Below, in pieces: positions 17,206 to 26,114 of a stretch of 45,064 nt of DNA. The stretch lies in NCBI RefSeq assembly GCF_036985595.1, contig NZ_BTPU01000102.1:1-45064 (forward strand). Reading direction: 5' to 3'. A program made the position numbers and the translations under genes. Origin of the DNA: Vallitalea maricola (GTDB lineage: Bacteria; Bacillota; Clostridia; Lachnospirales; Vallitaleaceae). Numbering within the stretch: position 1 is the stretch's first letter; each line of letters starts with the position of its first letter. Below the pieces are notes generated by a model. It was not told the origin of the DNA and did no database searches. It saw nothing but the letters and a program-made list of their open reading frames with translations.

Positions 17206-19458
17206 TTACTTCACTCCTCCATACTCATCATCTTCTATTGCTATTTGTCCTAAAGACAATCCCCCATCATTAATAGGAATTATTTCATTAAAATAGGTAT
17301 TAAACCCTAATCCCTTCAACCTTCTATATATTCCACTCAATAAATATGAATTTTGGAAAACTCCTCCACTCAAAACAACATCAACAATTCCTGATTTTTT
17401 AGATAATCTATCTACCATATTAACTGTAAAATCAATCACCGTATTATGAAATTTGCTGCTAATACTTGATATATTAATTCCTTGTTTCACATCACCAATG
17501 ATCCCTTTTATTATTTTTTTATAATCTATAAGCAATTCATTGTTAGTATCATCTATATCATAACTATATAATTGGGTAACACCAGATTCTGTATTGTTTT
17601 CTAATATTATTGCGGCTTCTCCATCATAGGTATTATAATTACATAATCCAATAAGTGCAGAGACTCCATCAAAAAAACGTCCTATACTAGATGATTGGAA
17701 GCAGTTAAAATCTGAGCTTAGAGCTTCCTTTAGTAATTTTATTGTATCTCTATTAACTCCTTTAATGTATTTCTCAGGTTCAATTTCCGAACTACATAGA
17801 AAACTGACTCCACTCCGCCAAGGTTCTTTAACAGTAATATCCCCGCCTTGTAATGTCACATATTTGAGATGAGCTACTCTTTTATAACTTTTCCTGTCAC
17901 CTATAAAAAATTCCCCTCCCCATATAGCTCCATCATCACCAAGTCCTGTCCCATCATAGATCACACCAATGACCTTTTTATCCATGTTATGTTCTACCAT
18001 ACAACTTAACATATGTGCATAATGATGCTGTACCCCTATATGTCTAATGGACTGTTCATGGGCATATTTTGTTGAATCATATAATGGATGTAAATCATGA
18101 ATTAATCTGTCGGGTGTTGTTTTATATATGTTCAGGATATTATCTATAGTTTTCTGATACCTTTCAAATGTATCATAATCACCTAAGTCACCAATATAAT
18201 TACTCATCACAGCGTATTTGCTTTTCAATACACAGACAGTACTCTTCTGCTGACCTCCTAATGCCAATATTTCCTTATTACTATCCATCTTTACATGATA
18301 TGGAGCGTATCCTCTTGCAAGTCTTATTACCATTACTTTGTCTTCTATGACTTTCACAACAGAATCATCTATAGGCATATGTATTTCTCTATTATGAGTT
18401 AGGAAATAATCACATATATTTCCCAATGATTCTATTGCTTCTTTATTTTTATAAGCTAAAGGCTGTCCATTAAGATTACCACTAGTCATAACTAGATATT
18501 CTAGAGATTCGTCAAATAAAAGATAGTGTAATGGTGTATATGGCAGCATAATTCCTATGTATCTCTGGTTAGGTGCAATATTCGATGGAAGTATATTAGA
18601 CAATCTTTTTTTCAATAAGACTATAGGTCTCTGCTTACCTGTTACAATTTGTTCCTCTTTTGTACTAATATAAGCTATCTTTTTAGCTGACTCAAGATTC
18701 TTAGCCATTATGGCAAGAGGTTTATTAGGTCTTTTTTTCCTAATCCTAAGAATATTGACAGTATTGTTATTAACTGCATCACAGCATAAGTGAAATCCCC
18801 CTAATCCTTTTATACCAACTATTTTACCTTGTTTTATCATGGAGACTGCTGATTTAATTGGATTACCATATTTCTTCATATTATCTGAGTCAATAAATTC
18901 AACCTGTGGTCCACACTTTTTACAACAATTGGGCTGAGTATGGAACCTGCTGTCACTAGGATCATTATATTCTTTTTCACAATCTGTGCACATTGGAAAC
19001 ATTGACATAGTCGTATTTTTTCTATCATAGGGTAACTCTTTAATAATAGAAAAGCGAGGACCACATTGCGTACAATTCGTAAAAGGATATCTATATCTCC
19101 GAGACTTAGGATTTAACACTTCATTCATACATTTGTCACAAGTAGCTATATCTGGAGATAGGAAACATATGGTTGGAGTCGTACTAGTACTAGGAAGTAT
19201 GTGAAAATCTTTATATCCTTTAACTTCACATGGTATAATCTTTATTTTTTCAATATTAGCGATTGAAGGTGGATTATAGATCATATCTTTGATAAAGCAT
19301 TTTATATCATTTTTTTCTCCTTCTATCATAATTACCACTGTAGAGTCACAATTATTGACCCACCCTTTCAGGTTGTTTGCAAGTGCTTTGCTATATACAA
19401 AAGGGCGAAATCCTACGCCTTGAACTATGCCCATAATCTGTATTTTATACCCTAACAA
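17206..19458 (-). CDS. hypF: Carbamoyltransferase HypF
   Basis: This 750-residue enzyme turns carbamoyl phosphate and ATP into a carbamoyl adenylate and passes the group to HypE. All four family parts are visible. An acylphosphatase-like domain (GIVQGVGFRPFVY, residues 9-21) comes first. Two Cys4 zinc fingers follow, with CDKC / CTQC and CTDC / CKKC (about residues 107-185). A YrdC-like nucleotide domain (~200-380) precedes a Kae1-like C-terminal domain with HHYAHMLSC and a closing ND-GLSLGQ segment. The start is a TTG directly after the preceding TAG, with GAAGGTGA 7 bases upstream. Length is standard. Confidence 0.96.
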   Translation of the reverse strand: MLGYKIQIMGIVQGVGFRPFVYSKALANNLKGWVNNCDSTVVIMIEGEKNDIKCFIKDMIYNPPSIANIEKIKIIPCEVKGYKDFHILPSTSTTPTICFLSPDIATCDKCMNEVLNPKSRRYRYPFTNCTQCGPRFSIIKELPYDRKNTTMSMFPMCTDCEKEYNDPSDSRFHTQPNCCKKCGPQVEFIDSDNMKKYGNPIKSAVSMIKQGKIVGIKGLGGFHLCCDAVNNNTVNILRIRKKRPNKPLAIMAKNLESAKKIAYISTKEEQIVTGKQRPIVLLKKRLSNILPSNIAPNQRYIGIMLPYTPLHYLLFDESLEYLVMTSGNLNGQPLAYKNKEAIESLGNICDYFLTHNREIHMPIDDSVVKVIEDKVMVIRLARGYAPYHVKMDSNKEILALGGQQKSTVCVLKSKYAVMSNYIGDLGDYDTFERYQKTIDNILNIYKTTPDRLIHDLHPLYDSTKYAHEQSIRHIGVQHHYAHMLSCMVEHNMDKKVIGVIYDGTGLGDDGAIWGGEFFIGDRKSYKRVAHLKYVTLQGGDITVKEPWRSGVSFLCSSEIEPEKYIKGVNRDTIKLLKEALSSDFNCFQSSSIGRFFDGVSALIGLCNYNTYDGEAAIILENNTESGVTQLYSYDIDDTNNELLIDYKKIIKGIIGDVKQGINISSISSKFHNTVIDFTVNMVDRLSKKSGIVDVVLSGGVFQNSYLLSGIYRRLKGLGFNTYFNEIIPINDGGLSLGQIAIEDDEYGGVK

Positions 19459-19710
19459 CTAATTTTCACCTTCTACTTTATATATGATTGCTGTCAAAGC
19501 TTCTATTTGTTTATGCTCAACATATATTTTGATTTTATCAGAAAGATATTCACCTATATTCATTCTCAGTTCTTCCAACAATGTATCTTCAGTAACATGG
19601 CTATCATGATTTACAATTACATTGACGCTAGTTAATTTGTTGATGTTTTGTTCTTCACATAAATTCTTTAGATAGTCTGATATTTTCTTAAATAAAAATG
19701 TATCATGCAT
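19459..19710 (-). CDS. HypA-like protein lacking the zinc-binding loop
   Basis: This 83-residue protein begins MHDT. The Met-His start is the nickel-binding N-terminus of HypA, and the rest follows the HypA alpha/beta pattern (helix, then VNVIVNHDSHVTEDTLLEE). HypA is normally ~113 residues and has two CxxC pairs holding zinc. Here there is only one Cys, near residue 18, and the segment that should hold the loop is missing, so the tail runs straight to the last strand. GGGGGAG lies 5 bases before the ATG. It overlaps the protease gene by 8 bases and abuts hypF, so the frame is under selection. It may be a specialised nickel or scaffold protein; no hypB is in the window. Confidence 0.65.
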   Translation of the reverse strand: MHDTFLFKKISDYLKNLCEEQNINKLTSVNVIVNHDSHVTEDTLLEELRMNIGEYLSDKIKIYVEHKQIEALTAIIYKVEGEN

Positions 19711-20164
19711 TGATACTCCCCCTTAATATTTTTTCAATTTCTTCTTTCACATTCTCACATATACATATAAATCCTCTTTGTAATATATCACTTAACTCAC
19801 AACCATATTCAATTCTATTAATTTCTATTCCAATAAAATATCCTTCAATTTTCTTACGGTAAAGTGTCAAACCTTTTAATATACTCATCTCATGTTGTGA
19901 GTAACCACTTCTATAATTATCATCCAATTCTCTAATAGGACATGTTGTAACATGACAAGGCTCATAGCCTAGATTGGTAGCATCGATAATTATAATGAAA
20001 TCCCCGTCACCTATATAATCCATACAATAGTCCATATCTGTTTCACCAATAATAATTTCTATCTCCTTTTTGTTTAACCATTCTTTCAGCTCTTTTACTA
20101 CTGAAATACCTATTCCATCATCCATCATAATGGGATTACCGATAGCTATTATTTTCATATTCAT
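19703..20164 (-). CDS. Hydrogenase maturation endopeptidase (HycI/HyaD type)
   Basis: This 153-residue nickel-dependent endopeptidase cuts the C-terminal tail from the large subunit after nickel insertion. The family start IIAIGNPIMMDDGIG (residues 5-19) carries the metal-binding acidic residue. A second acidic ligand lies in IIIDATNLG, and a His in the SQHEM segment near residue 105. The gene begins in a TAATG junction with the large-subunit stop, sharing one base. The large subunit ends in DPCVSCATH plus 13 further residues, a matching substrate. Confidence 0.92.
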   Translation of the reverse strand: MNMKIIAIGNPIMMDDGIGISVVKELKEWLNKKEIEIIIGETDMDYCMDYIGDGDFIIIIDATNLGYEPCHVTTCPIRELDDNYRSGYSQHEMSILKGLTLYRKKIEGYFIGIEINRIEYGCELSDILQRGFICICENVKEEIEKILRGSINA

Positions 20165-21537
20165 TAGACTATCCTCATTTCTACTGCATTATATTGACCT
20201 CGTACATGTGTTGCACATGATACACATGGGTCAAAGGACCTTACGATTCTTCCAATCTCTACAGGATAATCTATATCTTCAATCTCAGTTCCTATAAGTG
20301 CATCTTCAACAGTACCTCTTATTCCTTTTTCATCTCTTGGTGACAGATTCCAGCCAGATGGCGTTATGATTGTATATCTTCTAGTTTTCTTATCTTCTAT
20401 TAGAATCCAATGACCTAACGCACCTCTTGTTGTATCAATCAATCCTTTGCCAGCAGCTTTTTCAGGAATATCATATATTTTCTGTTTACTTTCTTTCAAC
20501 CTAATTCCTTCTAATAGTGATTCCATTATCTCTATAATCTTCTTAGCTTCCAAGGCCCTTGCTATGGTTCTGTCCATCAGAGATATACCTCTTCTGTAAT
20601 ATCCACCTAACCACATCCTCGCCAGAGGACCTACTTCCATAGGAACACCTTTATATCTTGGTGCTTTTATAAAAGAATAAGCATTTTGTTTCATACGATT
20701 TGGTCTGTCATCTTCATACCATGCATAGTAAACATTTTCCGTGATATTTTCTGATCTGAATGCTTCTTCTCTGCCATTAATCCATACTTTTGGATATACA
20801 TAGGTTCTATCTTTTTCTTTGTATGTATCGAAACATCCGTAGGTCATTAGATTTTTATATCCTGCTCCTTGATGAAAACATTCTGGATAATAGTAACCAA
20901 CAGTTTCTACATCTTCTATCATCACATTTACAACAAAATCCTTTATTTCTTCTAATATAGATTTTACTTTTATGTATTTTGAGATATCCATATTTCCTGT
21001 AGTTCCACCAACAAAAATACCATGATTGTGAGGTGCTTTCCCTCCTAGTTCAGCAAGCATTTGATGAGCTAATCTGCTGTACCTCATAGATGTAAGATAA
21101 TGTTCAGCTATTTCATTATTTACTTTGTCAGGTAACTTAAAATTATTATGTGATACAACGTACACAGGATTGATATTTGGTCCTTTCACAAAATCTGGAA
21201 ATGTATATTGATATATGTGTCTTATATGATTCTGTAAAAATTCACATCCATGCATAAAATCTCGAATCATCTTATCATTATCATCAACTTTAATATTAAG
21301 CGCGTCTTCTAGAGCAAGACTTGAAGCCATACTATGAGCAGTAGAACATATACCACATATCCTTTCCGTAAAATAAACTGCATCTAATGGTGACCTTCCT
21401 TGAAGCATTTTTTCAAATCCTCTGAATAACATGCCGCTGCTCTTAGAATCAGAGATTCGATTATTAGTTATCTCAACTTGAATTTCTAAAAAACCGCTGA
21501 TTCTTGTAACTGGATTAATTGTTATTTTCTTCTTCAT
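20164..21537 (-). CDS. [NiFe] hydrogenase large subunit
   Basis: This ~457-residue catalytic subunit oxidises or produces H2 at a Ni-Fe(CN)2CO site. The four metal Cys are in RICGIC (61 and 64 from the chosen start) and DPCVSC (438 and 441). The protein ends after CATH with 13 more residues, the tail removed by the neighbouring protease. I chose the ATG at 21537, with AGGTGAG 7 bases upstream; a GTG four codons earlier is too close to its site. The subunit is shorter than classical periplasmic enzymes (~560-600). It heads an operon with the protease, HypA-like, hypF, hypC, hypD and hypE genes. The small subunit lies beyond an inverted gene at 22721-23545. Confidence 0.95.
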   Translation of the reverse strand: MKKKITINPVTRISGFLEIQVEITNNRISDSKSSGMLFRGFEKMLQGRSPLDAVYFTERICGICSTAHSMASSLALEDALNIKVDDNDKMIRDFMHGCEFLQNHIRHIYQYTFPDFVKGPNINPVYVVSHNNFKLPDKVNNEIAEHYLTSMRYSRLAHQMLAELGGKAPHNHGIFVGGTTGNMDISKYIKVKSILEEIKDFVVNVMIEDVETVGYYYPECFHQGAGYKNLMTYGCFDTYKEKDRTYVYPKVWINGREEAFRSENITENVYYAWYEDDRPNRMKQNAYSFIKAPRYKGVPMEVGPLARMWLGGYYRRGISLMDRTIARALEAKKIIEIMESLLEGIRLKESKQKIYDIPEKAAGKGLIDTTRGALGHWILIEDKKTRRYTIITPSGWNLSPRDEKGIRGTVEDALIGTEIEDIDYPVEIGRIVRSFDPCVSCATHVRGQYNAVEMRIV

Positions 21538-21711
21538 TATTATTCTCACCTACTCCCCTTATCTAACTATATATATTCAATACATGTACAAGTTATTATA
21601 CTTAACACAAAATGTTGTAAATATTTTATTAAAAGTCAAATATAAGAGTAAATCACTATTAAAACTTAATCAAATAAATATCCGGCTTATTCTTATATTT
21701 TTTGACTTGCA

Positions 21712-21740
21712 TTGACATTTTCATCCATATGTTATATAAT
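21712..21740 (+). promoter_or_regulatory. Sigma-A promoter of the polysaccharide deacetylase gene
   Basis: TTGACA (21712-21717) and TATAAT (21735-21740) are perfect consensus with a 17-bp spacer. The leader to the ATG is about 85 bases. Confidence 0.85.
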
Positions 21741-21830
21741 ATATTGTTATATTTATCTACTGATTAAAACAGATTATAGGAGATCTTATAGTCATTACGC
21801 ACTATATAGTTAGAAATAGGAGTTTTACAA

Positions 21831-22622
21831 ATGAAAAGATTATTGGCAGTAATTCTAGTTCTATCATTATTAAGTTTTGGTTCATATTCATTAGGAGCAA
21901 ATAATAATATAAATAATGTAACTGTATTGATGTATCATCACATCTTACCGAAAAAGGATATTGTTGGTTGTTGGGAGAATAATAGCGCAGTTCTATCTTT
22001 AGAGGATTTCCATGAACAAATGAATTATTTATATGAAAATGGAAATACTATCTTGACGCTAAAAGATTTTAAAGATTATATTTATGAGGATAAACCTATT
22101 CCCAGTGACAGTGTATTAATTACTTTTGATGATGGATATAAGAGTAATGTTGAATATGCTTATCCTATTTTAAAGGAGTATAATTTTAATGCTACAATAT
22201 TTCTAATATCATCCCAAATTCAAGACTGTTACGAGAAATTCAATCCTAAGAAGTTACAATATTGTTGTGTTTCAGAATTAAAAGCTTGTAGTGATGTATT
22301 TACATATGGAGACCACACATATAATTTACATAGAATAGATAATGAAACTAATTTACCATATATGAAATTCAAGTCATATGAGGATATTAAAAATGATATT
22401 ACCATAAGTGAAGCTATATTATCTAAATATATTGATATAGATACCAAAGCTCTAGCTTATCCATATGGAGCATATACGAATACTTCACAGCAATTATTAA
22501 AAGAAAAAGATTACAAACTTGCATTCCTTACTGCTAAAGGTAAGGTGACCAAAGTTACTGATCGATATTATATTAGAAGATATAGTATTTCAAATAATGA
22601 AAATTTCTATTCATTATTTTAG
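21831..22622 (+). CDS. Secreted polysaccharide deacetylase (NodB domain)
   Basis: This 263-residue protein has a signal peptide (residues ~1-22) and a NodB-type carbohydrate esterase 4 domain. TFDDGY near residue 100 holds the catalytic base and metal Asp. The DHTYNLH segment supplies metal His residues, and AYPYGAYT is the later conserved motif. VLMYHHI near the N-terminus is typical of the Bacillus-type subgroup. It would remove acetyl groups from cell-wall or extracellular polysaccharide. It is transcribed against its neighbours, between the two hydrogenase structural genes, with its own consensus promoter and a strong terminator. It looks like a later insertion into the hydrogenase region. 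Confidence 0.9.
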   Translation: MKRLLAVILVLSLLSFGSYSLGANNNINNVTVLMYHHILPKKDIVGCWENNSAVLSLEDFHEQMNYLYENGNTILTLKDFKDYIYEDKPIPSDSVLITFDDGYKSNVEYAYPILKEYNFNATIFLISSQIQDCYEKFNPKKLQYCCVSELKACSDVFTYGDHTYNLHRIDNETNLPYMKFKSYEDIKNDITISEAILSKYIDIDTKALAYPYGAYTNTSQQLLKEKDYKLAFLTAKGKVTKVTDRYYIRRYSISNNENFYSLF

Positions 22623-22637
22623 ATAATAATGAAAAAC

Positions 22638-22695
22638 CAAAAGTGCTAAAATCAAGTTTAAATATATTTATAAAACTTAATTTTAGCACTTTTTC
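22638..22695. terminator. Strong bidirectional terminator
   Basis: AAGTGCTAAAAT (22641-22652) pairs with ATTTTAGCACTT (22680-22691), with further AAGTTT/AAACTT pairing inside and a T tract downstream on the plus strand. It ends the deacetylase transcript and also the minus-strand hydrogenase small-subunit transcript. Confidence 0.85.
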
Positions 22696-22720
22696 TCATT
22701 TACAATAGGTTATATTAAAA

Positions 22721-23545
22721 TTAATACCTAATGAATGGCTCCATTTTATTTGGAAATCCCTCTTGGGCACAACCTATACAAGGTGTATTAGCACCTATTG
22801 GCCAATTATCAGTATTGTTCCATCGTCTTATAGGACAATCTGTCTTTGTGACTGGTCCTCTACAACCTAGACGAAACATACACTCTTCATCCCCTAATTT
22901 CTTAGCAAATATTTTATTATCAAAGTAAGAACGTCTTGGGCACCTATCATGAATAGTAACACCATAGAATATAATAGGTCTTCCTTGTTCATCTAGTTCA
23001 GGTTTCCCAAACAACATTAAATGTGCTATAGTACCAGTAATCCAATCTGGATTCCCTGGACAGCCAGGGAGGTGAATAACTTCTTTATCAACAAAATCTT
23101 TTACAGATTTACATAATGCCAGATTAGGACTGGCAGCTGATATCCCACCGTATGAAGCACAGGTTCCTACAGCTAGTATGTATTTTGCTTTTTCACCAGC
23201 TTTTTTTACTGCATCCATTCCAGTTATATACTGTCCCTTATATCTTGCAATCACATTATACAGACCATTATCTTTTGTTGAAATTGCTCCTTCTACCACC
23301 AAAACAAATTCTGTATCTATGGTTTTCAGAAATTGTTCATATGCAGCTTCTCCTTCAGCAGCCATTAAACTATTACTGTACATCAAATTAACCATTTCTT
23401 TCAAAAAATATACGGCATCGGGATTATACGCATCAAGTAAGGAGATGATATTACCTGAACATCCTGTAGTTTCCAACCATATCAGATTAATTTTATTCAA
23501 CTGTGATTTTTGTTCTGACACCATATCCATCATAGTTCTTGCCAT
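22721..23545 (-). CDS. [NiFe] hydrogenase small subunit, no Tat signal
   Basis: This 274-residue electron-transfer subunit has three Fe-S sites. The proximal site reads ETTGCSGN (Cys29, Asn32) where most hydrogenases have CxxC. Its other ligands are in GTCASYGG and GCPGNP. HDRCPRR, CMFRLGC and the C-terminal CIGC motif supply the distal and medial clusters. No twin-arginine signal is present, so the enzyme stays in the cytosol. From memory, a CxxN proximal motif occurs in group 2a uptake hydrogenases (cyanobacterial HupS, mycobacterial Huc). The start has only a weak ribosome site. The gene follows the cytochrome b5-like gene by 32 bases. It is separated from the large subunit by a terminator and an inverted gene. 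Confidence 0.93.
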   Translation of the reverse strand: MARTMMDMVSEQKSQLNKINLIWLETTGCSGNIISLLDAYNPDAVYFLKEMVNLMYSNSLMAAEGEAAYEQFLKTIDTEFVLVVEGAISTKDNGLYNVIARYKGQYITGMDAVKKAGEKAKYILAVGTCASYGGISAASPNLALCKSVKDFVDKEVIHLPGCPGNPDWITGTIAHLMLFGKPELDEQGRPIIFYGVTIHDRCPRRSYFDNKIFAKKLGDEECMFRLGCRGPVTKTDCPIRRWNNTDNWPIGANTPCIGCAQEGFPNKMEPFIRY

Positions 23546-23577
23546 TCTGTTTTTAGTATCTATTATTGGACAATTGT

Positions 23578-24012
23578 TTATCCTTCTATTATTTTCCCCA
23601 CGACTTCTAATTGAGTTAATACATTCTCACCACCATGACATTTATTAAACTCATCTGTTATATCTTCTCCTGCTACTACACCAAAATGAGTTCCACCACC
23701 CCACCTTGGATTATAAGTTACATCATAGACTACACCATCTACTGCAATATAAGCAGGTCTATCTTTTTCTCCATTATATTTTTTTAATTCTTCTATGGTA
23801 AATGTTCTATTAAGTCTTTTTTCACTTGTCTCATTAATTGCCATATTTTCTAGAAATATATAGCATTGTTCAAGTAACTTATCTAATACAAACAGCTCTT
23901 CTTCAATCTTGCTTACGTAATACATTTTATTTTCTATAAATGGAGTCCTAAAAAATGAAATCCTGTTATCATTTATTTTTATACTCAGTTTATAGATTTC
24001 ATCATGCAACAC
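23578..24012 (-). CDS. Cytochrome b5-like heme/steroid-binding domain protein
   Basis: This ~144-residue protein has an N-terminal helical half (~1-65). The C-terminal cytochrome b5-like domain starts at FTIEELKKYNG, with AYIAVDGVVYDVT and W-GGGTHFG. It continues with AGEDITDEFNKCHGG, where the two His residues could serve as axial heme ligands. No signal peptide is visible. It lies 32 bases before the small-subunit gene in the same direction, so it may pass electrons to or from the hydrogenase. I take the annotated GTG start as uncertain, since the nearest AGAGG is ~18 bases away. Steroid or other ligand binding is the alternative for this fold. Confidence 0.8.
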   Translation of the reverse strand: MLHDEIYKLSIKINDNRISFFRTPFIENKMYYVSKIEEELFVLDKLLEQCYIFLENMAINETSEKRLNRTFTIEELKKYNGEKDRPAYIAVDGVVYDVTYNPRWGGGTHFGVVAGEDITDEFNKCHGGENVLTQLEVVGKIIEG

Positions 24013-24146
24013 TTTAATATTAATAACGAACTACCTCTTATATATTTAAGTTTATATATATATATTCAATAGAATAATAAGTTAGTATTTTTACTTTAAT
24101 TATGTTAAGGATATATATAAAAGACTTGATATTCTCTTAATAAACA

Positions 24147-24983
24147 TCATATTTTAAAGCTATTAAATTCCTCATCACTAAATCCATAATAATCTTTTCT
24201 AACTTTATCCAAATATGCTTCAAATTCTTCTCTTTGATCCTCATTAAGTTTTTTAGAATATAGATTAACCATTAGGTCATGAGCTATATAATCTTCACTC
24301 ATATCAACAAATCCAGTATCTTTTGTCCAAGTGACTTGGCTATCTTCTCCTCTTGATATTATTCCAGATACAACTTGAATTCTATCAATGATAACTATCA
24401 TATATCTTTCACTTTTCTCAGAAAGATATCTTTCAATCCTTCTATGTGAAACGATGTCTTTATAAGAATTGTTTTTACCAAAGTATATTCCTTTTACATT
24501 AACGCCTCTTTTGATAGCAGCATCTAACATAGCTCTCATATCATTTATTTCTTCTTCCCATATGGAAACAGCTATTCGCTTATTGGCTTGTGAAATTAAA
24601 GTACTGACAAAATCAATAATCTTGTCCCTTCCTTTGATAACTAACAATTTATTATCCTTTTGCTGTTCATAGTATACTTTTTTTGTGTATTTGTCTACGT
24701 TATTCAATATATCATCAAAGTTGTTTTTCAATTTACCTATTAATAACTTAGGCTCTAGTGGATAATATTGTGTAGTGTTATCCTCTACTTGTTCAAATAC
24801 AATCTGCTTATTTTTCAAGCTGTCCAATACTTCATATATTCTTGACCTTGGAATACCAGAATTCTTACTAAGAACATATCCATTTACTGGGTATTCCTCT
24901 AACAAATTGAGATAAGCTTTCACCTCATATTCGCTTAATCCCAACTTCTTCATATCCTCTATAATTGATATTTTTTTATCCAT
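24147..24983 (-). CDS. TrmB family transcriptional regulator
   Basis: This ~278-residue protein has an N-terminal winged helix (LGLSEYEVKAYLNLL, SGIPRSRIYEVLDSL, residues ~15-70). A coiled linker and a C-terminal phospholipase D-like effector domain follow (KLLVIKGRDKI onward, with RIAVSIWEEEI). That is the TrmB layout, in which the C-terminal part often senses sugars. The start ATG at 24983 has AGAGG 8 bases upstream; a GTG three codons earlier overlaps that site. It lies 135 bases before the cytochrome b5-hydrogenase small-subunit pair and 95 bases after azlD. The target genes are not evident from sequence. Confidence 0.85.
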   Translation of the reverse strand: MDKKISIIEDMKKLGLSEYEVKAYLNLLEEYPVNGYVLSKNSGIPRSRIYEVLDSLKNKQIVFEQVEDNTTQYYPLEPKLLIGKLKNNFDDILNNVDKYTKKVYYEQQKDNKLLVIKGRDKIIDFVSTLISQANKRIAVSIWEEEINDMRAMLDAAIKRGVNVKGIYFGKNNSYKDIVSHRRIERYLSEKSERYMIVIIDRIQVVSGIISRGEDSQVTWTKDTGFVDMSEDYIAHDLMVNLYSKKLNEDQREEFEAYLDKVRKDYYGFSDEEFNSFKI

Positions 24984-25078
24984 GTAATCCACCTCTATTT
25001 ATCTTAAATATGTATATTTTACATCTAATATAAAAATGTATGTACATTATCTCATATTTCATCAGAAAAACAAAGCTG

Positions 25079-25384
25079 TTAACTAAGTAAAAACGTTATG
25101 AATGTTACTAGAATGGAGCCTATAACAGGTATTATTATACCGCCTTTATACCAAGCATAGATAAAACAGAAACCTATACCCACCAATGAAGCCTGTGGTA
25201 ATTCTGGAGTAGCTGAAAATACTCCTGGAATTATTAATGCCCCAAGTGCTGTATACGGTATATACTCTAAAAATTTCTTTAGTTTAGGTTGCATTTCATT
25301 ATCTGACATTATTATAAAAGGTAATAATCTAGGTATGTACGTTACTATCATCATTCCTAAAATTAAAATCATTATATTATTCAT
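25079..25384 (-). CDS. azlD: Branched-chain amino acid exporter small subunit AzlD
   Basis: This 101-residue membrane protein has four hydrophobic segments and the family pattern TYIPRLLPF near residue 18, then YIPYTALGALIIPG. AzlD pairs with AzlC to export branched-chain amino acids and some analogues. The gene overlaps azlC by 8 bases, the usual arrangement. Length is normal. Confidence 0.93.
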   Translation of the reverse strand: MNNIMILILGMMIVTYIPRLLPFIIMSDNEMQPKLKKFLEYIPYTALGALIIPGVFSATPELPQASLVGIGFCFIYAWYKGGIIIPVIGSILVTFITFLLS

Positions 25385-26090
25385 ATTCTTTCACTTCCTG
25401 TTCTCTGAATAAATATACACCTAGTAGTGACACAAGGGTAATGGATATAATAATGCTCCATCCTTGAGGAATTATAAGGATATATTTACAAACTGTATTT
25501 GTTACACCTGATAAACATGCGAGAATTAATGCTTTGTTGGATTTCTTAATCTCAGGAATTAATATCGCTGCAAACATAGCATATAATGCGACACCCATAC
25601 TTGCCTTGACTATATCAGGCAAAATACCTCCTACTATATATCCTAAAGCAGTCCCTCCTACCCATGAAAGATATGCTATAAATTCTAATGATAGCATATA
25701 CTCTTTAGTTAATGTTTCATGTTTAAAAGAACTTACTGAGAATGTTTCATCTGTTATACCAAATGCAATTAGTGGACTCCATTTCTTCATATCTTTTGTC
25801 AATCTTGAAGCTAGAGAAGCACTCATAAGCATATGTCTCATATTTACTAACAAAGTAGTTACTATGATTTCTCCTATTCCAGCACCCACCATTAATAGGT
25901 TAAGGGCGATGAACTGACTTGCTCCTGCAAATACTAGTACAGAAAATAATATTCCCTCTAATAATGAAATATTGCTGGTTTTTGCTAATATACCAAATGT
26001 CATAGCTATAGGAACAAAGCCTATTACTATGGGTAAACCATCAATAAATCCATCACTATAACTATATCTTATTCTATTTTCTTTTTTCAT
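25377..26090 (-). CDS. azlC: Branched-chain amino acid exporter large subunit AzlC
   Basis: This 237-residue membrane protein has about seven hydrophobic segments. AzlC signatures include DGLPIVIGFVPIAMTFGIL near residues 17-35, FAGASQFIALNLL and NMRHMLMSASLA. The FGITDETFSV segment is strongly family-typical. It is the permease core of the AzlCD exporter. The ATG has AGGTGATATAG directly upstream. Two near-identical direct repeats upstream (26115-26175) probably bind a regulator of this operon. Confidence 0.95.
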   Translation of the reverse strand: MKKENRIRYSYSDGFIDGLPIVIGFVPIAMTFGILAKTSNISLLEGILFSVLVFAGASQFIALNLLMVGAGIGEIIVTTLLVNMRHMLMSASLASRLTKDMKKWSPLIAFGITDETFSVSSFKHETLTKEYMLSLEFIAYLSWVGGTALGYIVGGILPDIVKASMGVALYAMFAAILIPEIKKSNKALILACLSGVTNTVCKYILIIPQGWSIIISITLVSLLGVYLFREQEVKEYE

Positions 26091-26114
26091 CTATATCACC
26101 TACTCTTATAATAT

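Noticed and set aside
23178..23648. A plus-strand frame opposite the hydrogenase small subunit
   Set aside because: It is a shadow of the small-subunit and cytochrome b5-like genes, with no domain signal.
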